NCBI GenBank assembly: GCA_025928535.1
Contig: JAICJJ010000083.1
Coordinates: 1 to 8,694 of the forward strand
DNA from: Thermomicrobiales bacterium
GTDB lineage: Bacteria > Chloroflexota > Chloroflexia > Thermomicrobiales > UBA6265
DNA: 8,694 nucleotides
Direction of reading: 5' to 3'
The position numbers and the translations under genes are program-made. Positions 1 through 7,073 of this stretch are shown one piece after another. Every line of letters starts with the position of its first letter. Position 1 is the stretch's first letter. The notes under the pieces were generated by a model. That model was not told the origin of the DNA. It ran no database searches and saw only the letters and a list, made by a program, of their open reading frames with translations.

Positions 1-1
1 G

Positions 2-1234
2 GTGCGCCGGCGCGTCTTTTCCGAAGACGAAATCGCCTTTCTCCAGTCGGTCGCCGACGAACTGGCGATCAGCATTGAAAACGCCCGTCTCTACAGCCAG
101 ACCGACGCTCGGCTCCGCCGCAAGATCACCGAACTCGGCGTTTTGCGGCGTGTCACGCACACCATCGCCTCGACGCTCGATTTGGGCGATGTGCTGCGTT
201 TGATCGCCGAGCAGGCGGTGGCGCTGTTCAACGCCGAAGCGGCCGCCATCTTCCGCGTGCCCTCGCCCCGTTCCGGCCCCCAGCAGACGACGATCGAACA
301 TTACGTCGGCATCCATCGCGCGCTGCTCGACCCCAGCGTGCGCGACAACACGGTGCACGAAGTGCTCCAGTCGGGCGCGCCGAAAGCGATCGATCTCGAT
401 TATGTCGATGGTTCGAGTCGGCTCTTTTGCCTGCCGCTCCGCTCCGCCCGCGAAATGCTCGGCGCGCTCTGCATCCGTCTTTCCCCGGAAGCCGAGTTGA
501 CCGAAGACGAGCTCGGCATGCTGCAAGCCTTTTCCGACGCGGCGACGATGGCGATCGAAAACGCCTCGCTCTATCAGGACGCGCGGCACGGGTTGGAAAC
601 CGCCTCGGCGTTGCTGCAGGAGATGCACCATCGGGTGCGCAACAACCTGCAAACGGTGGCCGCCTTGCTGTCGCTGCAAGCGCGCCGCGCCGGCGACGCG
701 CCGTGGGCGGCCGACCTCAACGAAGCCGTGTCGCGCATTCAGGCGATCGCCGCCGTGCACGATTTGCTGAGCGACGAATCGCGTCTGGCAGGCACGACGA
801 TCGAAGTGCTCGCCAAACATGTCGCCGGCGAAGCGCACCGCACCCTCGTCCGGCCGGAGCAGCGGATCGATTTCGTGATCGAGCCGAACGACGTGCGCGT
901 GCCCTCGCGTCAGGCGACGATCGTCGCGCTCCTCATCAACGAATTGGTCGCCAATTCCGTCTATCACGGCTTCGATGGCGTCGCGAGCGGCACGATCCGG
1001 ATCTCGGCCTCCGAAGAACATGGCATCGCGACGTTGCGGGTCGAAAACGACGGCGCGGCGTTTCCGGAAGGATTCGACCCCGCGCAGAGCCGCGGGCTCG
1101 GCATGCGCATCATCCAGCGGCTCGTCACGTCCGATTTGCATGGCACGTTCGCGATCGGCCCCGGTCCGTGCGGCGCTGTCGCCATCATCGAATTTCCGCT
1201 CGCCGCCGACCCGGCCGACGCCGCCGCGGACTGA
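2..1234 (+). CDS. GAF-domain sensor histidine kinase, HisKA_2 class (5'-truncated)
   Basis: This is a cytoplasmic-type sensor kinase that would autophosphorylate on histidine and pass phosphate to a response regulator not seen here. About 410 residues are visible. Residues 1-32 (FSEDEIAFLQSVADELAISIENARLY) look like the last helix of an upstream GAF domain, so the gene starts outside the window and GTG at position 2 is not a convincing start. A complete GAF domain covers about residues 45-192 and ends in the same kind of helix (LQAFSDAATMAIENASLY). The HisKA_2 dimerisation box is at 207-227 (EMHHRVRNNLQTVAALLSLQ); His210 is the expected phosphoacceptor. The HATPase domain follows: N-box INELVANSVYHGF (312-324, Asn318) and G-box SRGLGMRII (363-371). 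The D-box reads VENDGAAFP, with Asn where Asp is usual. No membrane segment is visible. The TGA stop is at 1232-1234. The family call is secure; the signal sensed is unknown. Confidence 0.93.
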   Translation: MRRRVFSEDEIAFLQSVADELAISIENARLYSQTDARLRRKITELGVLRRVTHTIASTLDLGDVLRLIAEQAVALFNAEAAAIFRVPSPRSGPQQTTIEHYVGIHRALLDPSVRDNTVHEVLQSGAPKAIDLDYVDGSSRLFCLPLRSAREMLGALCIRLSPEAELTEDELGMLQAFSDAATMAIENASLYQDARHGLETASALLQEMHHRVRNNLQTVAALLSLQARRAGDAPWAADLNEAVSRIQAIAAVHDLLSDESRLAGTTIEVLAKHVAGEAHRTLVRPEQRIDFVIEPNDVRVPSRQATIVALLINELVANSVYHGFDGVASGTIRISASEEHGIATLRVENDGAAFPEGFDPAQSRGLGMRIIQRLVTSDLHGTFAIGPGPCGAVAIIEFPLAADPADAAAD

Positions 1235-1275
1235 GAGCGCGCGTCAAAATTTTGCGGCACGGACGCCGGGCGCCG

Positions 1276-1382
1276 GTAGGGGCACGGCATGCCGGGCCCG
1301 ATCGGCCGCAGGCCGATAACTGCCGCGGGGCGTATGGTTCGTGGTCCTGCGGACCACCGGGCACGGCATGCCGTGCCCCTAC
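1276..1382. repeat. 107-bp palindromic REP/MITE-like element with four potential hairpins
   Basis: Two 24-nt inverted arms, 1276-1299 and 1359-1382, match at 23 of 24 positions. Each arm begins or ends with GTAGGGGCACGG or its complement. The right arm contains a perfect 20-nt palindrome (1359-1378, half-site GGGCACGGCA); the left arm has the same palindrome with one mismatched pair. Between the arms lie two perfect hairpins with 7-bp stems and 3-nt loops: ATCGGCC-GCA-GGCCGAT (1301-1317) and GTGGTCC-TGC-GGACCAC (1341-1357). They are placed symmetrically about position 1329. The element fills most of the gap between the converging kinase and mnhG genes, so it could act as a two-way transcription barrier or 3'-end stabiliser. 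No T-tract follows, so it is not a classical intrinsic terminator. No coding potential is evident. Confidence 0.85.
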
Positions 1383-1415
1383 CCAACCCCACTCGCAGAC
1401 TGAGCCGTTACGTGG

Positions 1416-1748
1416 TCAACCTTCCTTGCCGTCCGGTACGCGCTGCCGGGCCGCCACGCCGGTTCGGCTCGGCTCGGGAAGCACCGTCGTGGCGATCACG
1501 TGGGCCGAGACCGGGGTCGTCAGCAGCAGGATCGCCGCGGTCAGCGCCGCCTTCGCGGCCGTCGGCGCGTCGCCCACGATGGCGACGGCGACGAGGACCA
1601 ACGCGGCGCCGAGCACGACCGCCTTGCTGGCCGCATGCATTTTCGTCAGCAGACTCGGTAATCGCACCATGCCGATCACGCCGAGGGTCATCACCGCCAG
1701 CCCGACGACGAGCGCGACGGTCGCGACCCAACTCATGACTCCCGTCAT
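1416..1748 (-). CDS. mnhG: Mrp/Mnh Na+/H+ antiporter subunit G
   Basis: This is the small membrane subunit G of the Mrp (CPA3) cation/proton antiporter, 110 residues, close to the family's usual size. Three hydrophobic segments are visible, at about residues 5-28, 42-60 and 66-90. The family signature is present: GVIGMVRLPSLLTKMHAASKAVVLG (23-47) and LLTTPVSAHVIA (75-86). A hydrophilic tail of about 18 residues ends the protein. The ATG (1748-1746) directly follows the mnhF stop with no gap. A good Shine-Dalgarno, AAGGTGAT, lies in the last mnhF codons, which supports this start over the internal Met5. It is the last gene of the operon; its TGA (1418-1416) is followed by the palindromic element at 1276-1382. 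Confidence 0.95.
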   Translation of the reverse strand: MTGVMSWVATVALVVGLAVMTLGVIGMVRLPSLLTKMHAASKAVVLGAALVLVAVAIVGDAPTAAKAALTAAILLLTTPVSAHVIATTVLPEPSRTGVAARQRVPDGKEG

Positions 1749-2015
1749 TCACATCACCTTTCGTTCCCGAATGTAGCGGGCGATGGCGATCGTCGAAATG
1801 AACGACAGGAGCGCCAGCGCCAGCGCCGCGTCGAGGTAATAGCCGCGGCCGGCCTTGGCCGCCAGCAACGCGAGGAGCACCACGAGCACCAGCGTTACGG
1901 CGTCGAACGCGAGCAACCGCTCCGACTGCGTGCCGGCGCGGATCGCCACGCCGACGCAGGCCGCGAGCAGCAGGACTCCCCAAATCATCGCCGCCAGGAC
2001 CACAACCGGGGGCAT
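1749..2015 (-). CDS. mnhF: Mrp/Mnh Na+/H+ antiporter subunit F
   Basis: This is small subunit F of the Mrp antiporter, 88 residues in three membrane segments (about 4-26, 35-53, 61-80). The recognisable family core is IRAGTQSERLLAFDAVT (25-41). Asp38 matches the acidic residue conserved in the second helix of this family. I place the start at ATG 2015-2013. GTG at 2018-2016 lies immediately before it in frame and would add one residue. A GAGG motif sits 8 nt before the ATG and 5 nt before the GTG, which favours the ATG. The gap after the mnhE stop is 10 nt, the largest in the operon. The protein belongs in the membrane complex with subunits A-E and G. Confidence 0.95.
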   Translation of the reverse strand: MPPVVVLAAMIWGVLLLAACVGVAIRAGTQSERLLAFDAVTLVLVVLLALLAAKAGRGYYLDAALALALLSFISTIAIARYIRERKVM

Positions 2016-2025
2016 CACCCGCGCC

Positions 2026-2520
2026 TCATGGAAAAACCGGTCGCTGATAGCGCCGATACTTCTTGTCGAGCAACGACCGGAAGGCGTCGGGATCGGACGC
2101 GTCGATCGAGTGAAAGCGCATGATCCGCCGCTCCCAGTCCAGTTCGAGCAAGACCGATCCGGGCGAGATCGTCGTCACCAGCGACGTCACGACGACGCCG
2201 AGCGGCGTCCGATCGCCCATCGGCACGTCGATTGCTCCCGGCGCGCGCAGGGGCCGCAAACCGCTCGATATCGCCGCCACCTCGCCCGTGCTGCGCGCCA
2301 CGTCGATCAGGACGGCGACGACGAACACCGGAAACGCCGCCAACCGCCGCCAGAAGTTCGGTATCGGCGCCGCCGGGTGGGCGAACTGATAGTTCCGGGT
2401 CGCCAGCACGAGCGCGAGCGACAGCGCGGCGCCGATCGCGATGTCCCACGGATCGCGGCTCGCCAGCGTCAACAGATAGACGCCGGTCAGCAAGGCGACC
2501 GAGACGACGATGCGGCTCAT
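2026..2520 (-). CDS. mnhE: Mrp/Mnh Na+/H+ antiporter subunit E
   Basis: This is subunit E of the Mrp antiporter, 164 residues, the usual size. Residues 1-20 and 24-42 form membrane segments, followed by another at about 59-76. The C-terminal part is soluble and carries the family's signature around VTSLVTTISPGSVLLELD (111-128), equivalent to the T-x-T-P-G-T motif of other MnhE proteins. The open frame continues 22 codons further upstream, but those codons lie inside mnhD. I therefore chose ATG 2520-2518, which overlaps the mnhD TGA as ATGA and yields the typical MSRIVVSVALLTGVYLL N-terminus. No strong ribosome site precedes it, so translation probably depends on coupling to mnhD. Confidence 0.94.
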   Translation of the reverse strand: MSRIVVSVALLTGVYLLTLASRDPWDIAIGAALSLALVLATRNYQFAHPAAPIPNFWRRLAAFPVFVVAVLIDVARSTGEVAAISSGLRPLRAPGAIDVPMGDRTPLGVVVTSLVTTISPGSVLLELDWERRIMRFHSIDASDPDAFRSLLDKKYRRYQRPVFP

Positions 2521-3917
2521 GGCAGCCGTCCCGGCAAGACCGCTGCCGCGCGCTCGCTCAACGCGATCAACGGCTCCGGCCAGCACCCGAAGACGAGCAA
2601 CGACAGCGCGACGACGGCGACGAGCCGGCGGCGGCCCCGCCCGCTCGCAGGCCGCTCCTCGGCGCGGGGCTCGAGATAGCGGCGCCCGAACGCCTGGAAC
2701 ATGTAGAGGAGCGACAACGCGCCGCCCGCCGCGATCAGCGCGACGAGCGCGGCGCGTTCGGCGCCGTCGCCGACCGTCAGCCCCGCGCGGAAGAGCGCCG
2801 CCTTGCCGAAAAAGCCGGCGGCCGGCGGCGCGCCAGCGACGCTCAAGGCGCCGATCGCGACCGCGGGGCCGACGAACGCGCCGCGCAGATCAATCGCCAG
2901 AAAGAGCAACGTCTTGTTCAGGGCGTTGATGATCGCGAAGAGAATCGCCGCGCCATACCCGGCCGCGCCGCCGATCGCCAGCGCGATCATCACGTAGCCG
3001 ACCTGACCGATGGCGGAATAGGCGACGACTTCATCCGGCGCGGCGCGGCCGATCGCCTGCACGGCGCCGTAGAGGATGCTGGCCGTGCCCAGCAGCGCCA
3101 GCGCCGGCGCCGCGAGGCTCAGTTCGCGCGGCAGCATTTCGCCGCCGAATCGCAGCAAGCCGTAGGTCCCGATGTTCGTCAGCGCGCCGCTCAGAATGGC
3201 GGCGATTGATGGGCGGACGCCGGTATAAACCGCCGGCAGCCAGAAATGGAACGGAAACAGCCCAAGTTTCACGCCAAAGGCGACGAACAGCAGCGTGCCG
3301 GAAAGGATCGCCGGGTTTTGCTCGGCGAACGCCATCCGCTGCGCGATGTCGGTCATGTCGAGGCTGCCGGTGACGTGATAGAGCGCCACGATGCCAAGGA
3401 GGAAGATGACCGAGCCGAGCAAGTTGACGACGGCGAAGATGACCGCGGCCCGCAATTGCCGCGGCTGCCCGCCGAACGCGGTCAGGACGTACGCCGAAAT
3501 CATCGACAACTCGAAAAAGACGTAGAAGTTGAACGCGTCGGCGGTGAGAAAGAGCCCGGTCAGACCGGCGGCGAGAAAGAGCGAGAGGGCGGGAAAGGCG
3601 CGAGTCGGCGTGCCGCCGATCGCTTCGTAGGCGACGGCGACGATGAGAACCAGCGATGAGAGGAGCGCGAACGCGATCCCGAGCGGATCGGCCCGAAACC
3701 GGATGCCGACCCCCGCCGGCCAGTTTCCCGCGATCATGCCGACCGGGCCACTCGTCAACACCCGCGCGGCGAGCAGCGCCAGCGCGCCGAACCCGGCCAG
3801 ATGCACGACCAGTGCGCCCCTGGCCGTCATCCCGCGCCAGCCGTCAATCGCCGCCACGCCGATCCCGCCGGCCCAGAAGATCGCGATCGGCGCCATGAGC
3901 GTCAGCGCATCGCCCAT
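2517..3917 (-). CDS. mnhD: Mrp/Mnh Na+/H+ antiporter subunit D (NuoM/NuoN-like)
   Basis: This is one of the two large ion-translocating subunits of the Mrp complex, homologous to the antiporter-like NuoL/M/N subunits of complex I. It has 466 residues with more than a dozen hydrophobic segments. Key residues are in place: Glu136 in FNFYVFFELSMISAYVL (TM5 glutamate), Lys217 in FGVKLGLFPFHFWLP (TM7 lysine) and Lys335 in INALNKTLLFLA (late-helix lysine). The loop before AYSAIGQVGYVM (300-311) reads PDEVV rather than the D-x-K-R seen in NuoM. The frame stays open upstream to 4406, but ATG 3917-3915 gives the normal N-terminus, follows a GGAG motif 8 nt away, and overlaps mnhC by 16 nt. The upstream open stretch is an mnhC/mnhB shadow. 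Confidence 0.95.
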   Translation of the reverse strand: MGDALTLMAPIAIFWAGGIGVAAIDGWRGMTARGALVVHLAGFGALALLAARVLTSGPVGMIAGNWPAGVGIRFRADPLGIAFALLSSLVLIVAVAYEAIGGTPTRAFPALSLFLAAGLTGLFLTADAFNFYVFFELSMISAYVLTAFGGQPRQLRAAVIFAVVNLLGSVIFLLGIVALYHVTGSLDMTDIAQRMAFAEQNPAILSGTLLFVAFGVKLGLFPFHFWLPAVYTGVRPSIAAILSGALTNIGTYGLLRFGGEMLPRELSLAAPALALLGTASILYGAVQAIGRAAPDEVVAYSAIGQVGYVMIALAIGGAAGYGAAILFAIINALNKTLLFLAIDLRGAFVGPAVAIGALSVAGAPPAAGFFGKAALFRAGLTVGDGAERAALVALIAAGGALSLLYMFQAFGRRYLEPRAEERPASGRGRRRLVAVVALSLLVFGCWPEPLIALSERAAAVLPGRLP

Positions 3918-4324
3918 TCGTCCCGCTCCTCGGCCGTCATTGGCGCGCGTTCCAGGCGGCCGCCCATCGCTTCGTCCACCGCTTCGGCCTGTTCCTCGGC
4001 CGCCGCCAGGTCCTCCAGATCGAGCGACAGATGGGACACGTAGACTCGGTAGACAAGCGCCAGCAACAGCGCCGACACGCCGAACGTGATGACAATCGCC
4101 GTCAACGCCATCGCCTGCACGAGCGGATCGCTGACCGGCTGGCCGTTCGGCAACGGCAAGATCGGCGCGGTCCCTTTGGTCAGCGACGCCGACATCACGA
4201 ACAGCGTCGCCGCGCTCGAAATAAGGACGACGCCGCCGACCACCCGCACGAGATCGCGCTGCAAGAGCAGATACGAACCGGAGCCGAACAGAACCGCCAC
4301 CGCCAGCGACAGGACCAGCGTCAT
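3902..4324 (-). CDS. mnhC: Mrp/Mnh Na+/H+ antiporter subunit C (NuoK-like)
   Basis: This is the NuoK-like subunit C of the Mrp antiporter, 140 residues. Three membrane segments cover about 2-20, 27-47 and 72-94, with the conserved SDPLVQAMALTAIVITFGVSALLLAL block (65-90). Residues 100-140 form an extra, strongly acidic and alanine-rich hydrophilic tail (LEDLAAAEEQAEAVDEAM), making the protein longer than the roughly 110 residues of Bacillus MrpC. The ATG (4324-4322) overlaps the mnhB stop as ATGA; only a weak ribosome site precedes it. The 3' end overlaps the mnhD start by 16 nt. Confidence 0.95.
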   Translation of the reverse strand: MTLVLSLAVAVLFGSGSYLLLQRDLVRVVGGVVLISSAATLFVMSASLTKGTAPILPLPNGQPVSDPLVQAMALTAIVITFGVSALLLALVYRVYVSHLSLDLEDLAAAEEQAEAVDEAMGGRLERAPMTAEERDEWAMR

Positions 4325-4758
4325 GGCAACCGATCCGGCGACGCGCGTCCGAGCAGGTCGATCGCGGCGACGCTGAATCCGAACACCAGCAAGAACACGC
4401 CGACATCGAAGACGACGGCGCTCAGCAATTCGAGGCTGCCGAGGTGAATCGGCTTCACGTTGGCCGGCGGCAAGTGCGTCATCACCGGTTGGCCGAACGC
4501 CAGCGGCGCAAGTGCGTCGAGCAAGGCGAGCGCGATGCCGGCGAACGCCAGGCGCGGCGCCCAGCGCAATGGGAGCATTCGCTCCACCTCGTCGCGGCCC
4601 AGCACGATGACTTGCAGCAGCACCGCCAGCCCCGCGATTACGCCGGCGGTGAAGCCGTCTCCGACATCGGCGTAGCCCTTCACCAGCGTCGCCACCGCGA
4701 TCATCAGCGACGGCAGAAAGAGCAGTTTCGCGACGGTCCGCGTCAGCGCCGTGATCAC
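4321..4758 (-). CDS. mnhB: Mrp/Mnh Na+/H+ antiporter subunit B
   Basis: This is subunit B of the Mrp antiporter, 145 residues with four hydrophobic segments (about 10-25, 35-53, 68-88 and 110-134). The family's glycine-rich motif after the first helix, commonly P-G-G-G-F-x-G-G, is present in variant form as DVGDGFTAGVIAGLAVLLQ (31-49). The end of the protein, ELLSAVVFDVGVFLLVFGFSVAAIDLL, is typical. The start is GTG 4758-4756, overlapping the mnhA TGA as GTGA; an excellent GGAGG lies 8 nt upstream, which supports this non-ATG start. The TGA overlaps the mnhC ATG. This separate B subunit acts together with the MnhB-like helices at the C-terminus of MnhA. Confidence 0.95.
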   Translation of the reverse strand: MITALTRTVAKLLFLPSLMIAVATLVKGYADVGDGFTAGVIAGLAVLLQVIVLGRDEVERMLPLRWAPRLAFAGIALALLDALAPLAFGQPVMTHLPPANVKPIHLGSLELLSAVVFDVGVFLLVFGFSVAAIDLLGRASPDRLP

Positions 4759-7073
4759 GTCTGGCGCCTCCGCGTCAGCAGCGCGGCCAAGCCGAGCAGA
4801 GCCACGCCGATGACCGTGATCTCGCCCATCGTGTCGAGTCCCCGGAAATCGGCCAGAATCGCCGTCACCACCGCCTTGGCGTGGGCGGACGGCGTCAAAG
4901 CGATCTGCCGCGCCGCGACGCTGTCGAACGCCGCCGGTTTCGACAGAATCCCCCAGACGGTGATGAACGCCGCCGCTCCCGCAACCGTCGCGTAAATGAC
5001 GTTGCGCCGCCGACGGGCGCTTTCGATCGGTCGGCGGCGCAGTCGTTCCCGCAGCGACTGCGGCAACGCCGACAGCGTCGTCAGGAAGAGAAGGGCGAAC
5101 AGGGTTTCCATCAGCACCGCGACGAGCGTCACATCCGGCGCGCCGAAGGCGGCATAGACCACCGCCAGGCTGTAACCGACGCCCGACAGGAGCAGCGTCA
5201 TGGCGACATGGTTGCGCTGGCGCGCGGCGGCGACGCCGGAGGCGCAGGCGATGGCGAGGAGCAACCCGACCACCAGATCGCCCGCCTGAAACGACCCGGC
5301 CAGAAACGCGCGGTCGCTCGGCGTCGCCAGCACCGCCGCCGCCACCAGTACGCCGGCCGGGACCAGCACCGAAGCGACCCGGCTCCGCAGATCACGGACT
5401 TCCAGATCGTGTATCCAGTCGGACAGCCGGTCGAGCGCATCGAGCGTCGATCGGTACCAGCGTTCCGGCCCGATCCGGTCGCCCGCCGCCGCCAGCGCCA
5501 GCGGGAGTCCTCGCCACCACGGCAGCGCCGCCACGAGCGCCGCGCCGATGCCCCAGGCGGCCAGCGCCATCACGTTCGGCGCATTCAGCACGAGTCGATA
5601 TCCTGGATGCAGATCGACCGGCGCCTGCAGCGACGCGGCGCCCGCCGCGCTCGCCAGCGCCGCCACGGGAGCGGGCGCCACGCCGCCGAGAACCGCCAGG
5701 CTGCCGAGCGCGCCGATCGGCGCGACCATCGCGGTCGGCAACACCGCGGCCGGGCGTCGCAGCCGGCCGAGAAAGATCCTGCCCCAGAATCGCGCCATGT
5801 AGGCGAACGTCAGGGCGGCGCCGAGCGCCGCGATGACGGTCATGACCGGCCCGTCGTGGTGGGCCGCTTCGAAAAAGAACTCATCCTTGAAAAAGCCGAT
5901 CGTCAGCGGCAGCGCCGCCAGCGCCGCGGCCGCGAGTCCGCTGCCGACCGCCAGCGCCGGCAGCGGCCGGGCCAGCCCGCCGAGATCGTCGAGGGAGCGG
6001 CGACCGGTCGCCTCGGTCACCGCCCCGGCGGTCAGAAAGAGCGCGCTCTTGGCGATGGCATGCGCGATGACGTAGAACGCCGCGCCGCCGACGCCGGTCG
6101 GTCCCCCGAGGCCGAGCATGACAACGACGTACCCATATTGGCCGATCGTCGAATAGGCGAGGATCGCCTTGAGTTCCCGCTTGACCAGCGCCAGCGCGCC
6201 GCCCGTCGCCATCGAAGCGACGCCGACCACGACGAGCGCCCGCTGGATTTCCGGCGCGCGCTCGATCAGCGGGTAGATGCGCCCGAGCAGGAACACCCCG
6301 GCCGCGACCATCGCCGCCGAGTGGAGATAGGCCGAAACCGGCGTCGGCGCCGCCATCGCCCGCGGCAGCCAGAAATGAAACGGAACCTGCGCGCTCTTGG
6401 CCAGCGCGGCGATCGCCATCAGCGCGACCGCGACCGACAACTCCGTTCCCGGCGTCGCCCGCCGCGCGAGTTCCGCCATGTCGAACGTGCCATAGGTCAG
6501 ATCGAGCAGCAGGATGCCGACGAGCAGGAGAAGCGCCGACGAGACCGTCACCAGCAGCGCCATCAGCGAACCGCGCCGGGCCGCCTCGGTATGGTCGAAT
6601 CCGATCAAGCCGTACGATGCGACGGCGGTCAGATCCCAGAAGATGAAAAGCAGCAGCAGATCGCGGGCGGTGGCGAGTCCGATCATCGCGCCCATGAAGA
6701 GCGTGAGGAGCGCGAAAAACGACGTCGCTTCCGACACCGGGCGGTGCGTATGGTGGAGATGCAGCGGCAGGTAGCGTCCGGCGTAGATGAAGACCGCCAG
6801 GCCGATGCCGCTCGCCAGCAGCGTGTAGACCGCCGAGATGCCGTCGAAGGTGAACGACAGCGTCGCGCCCCACGTCGGCAACCAGGGAAGATCGACGCTG
6901 CCGCCGTGCCCGGCAATGTTCCAGAGCGCCGCGGCCAGCGCCGCCCCGGCGGCGACCTGGGCCGCCGACGCCGCGCGCCGCGGATTGCGGCGGCCCACGA
7001 CGAGCGTCACCGGCGCCGCGAGCGCGGCGATCAGCAGCAACGCCGGCAACGCAGCGGACGACGCGATGTTCAT
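4755..7073 (-). CDS. mnhA: Mrp/Mnh Na+/H+ antiporter subunit A (NuoL-like with MbhD/MbhE-type C-terminus)
   Basis: This is the largest Mrp subunit, 772 residues, close to the roughly 800 usual for MrpA. Residues about 1-440 are the NuoL-like antiporter module: FIFWDLTAVASYGLIGFDH (143-161), LAKSAQVPFHFWLPRAMAAPTPVSAYLHS (224-252, with Lys226), VKRELKAILAYSTIGQYGYV (297-316) and HAIAKSALF (338-346, Lys342). Asp147 occupies the place where NuoL/MrpA proteins normally carry the TM5 glutamate. The C-terminal part has the MrpA-specific domains: GVGYSLAVVYAAFGAPDVTLVAVLMETL (631-658, DUF4040/MbhD-like, Glu656) and ADFRGLDTMGEITVIGVALLG (741-761, MbhE-like, Glu751). ATG 7073-7071 overlaps the stop of the CPA1 gene as ATGA; the frame stays open to 8471, but only as a shadow. 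No clear ribosome site precedes the ATG, so translational coupling is likely. Confidence 0.96.
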   Translation of the reverse strand: MNIASSAALPALLLIAALAAPVTLVVGRRNPRRAASAAQVAAGAALAAALWNIAGHGGSVDLPWLPTWGATLSFTFDGISAVYTLLASGIGLAVFIYAGRYLPLHLHHTHRPVSEATSFFALLTLFMGAMIGLATARDLLLLFIFWDLTAVASYGLIGFDHTEAARRGSLMALLVTVSSALLLLVGILLLDLTYGTFDMAELARRATPGTELSVAVALMAIAALAKSAQVPFHFWLPRAMAAPTPVSAYLHSAAMVAAGVFLLGRIYPLIERAPEIQRALVVVGVASMATGGALALVKRELKAILAYSTIGQYGYVVVMLGLGGPTGVGGAAFYVIAHAIAKSALFLTAGAVTEATGRRSLDDLGGLARPLPALAVGSGLAAAALAALPLTIGFFKDEFFFEAAHHDGPVMTVIAALGAALTFAYMARFWGRIFLGRLRRPAAVLPTAMVAPIGALGSLAVLGGVAPAPVAALASAAGAASLQAPVDLHPGYRLVLNAPNVMALAAWGIGAALVAALPWWRGLPLALAAAGDRIGPERWYRSTLDALDRLSDWIHDLEVRDLRSRVASVLVPAGVLVAAAVLATPSDRAFLAGSFQAGDLVVGLLLAIACASGVAAARQRNHVAMTLLLSGVGYSLAVVYAAFGAPDVTLVAVLMETLFALLFLTTLSALPQSLRERLRRRPIESARRRRNVIYATVAGAAAFITVWGILSKPAAFDSVAARQIALTPSAHAKAVVTAILADFRGLDTMGEITVIGVALLGLAALLTRRRQT

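Noticed and set aside
2..4. GTG at the window edge as the start of the histidine kinase
   Set aside because: The first 30 residues are the end of a GAF domain, so the gene must extend upstream.
1276..1382. Intrinsic terminator for the kinase or the mrp operon
   Set aside because: The hairpins are strong, but neither strand has a T-tract after them; the structure fits a repeat element better.
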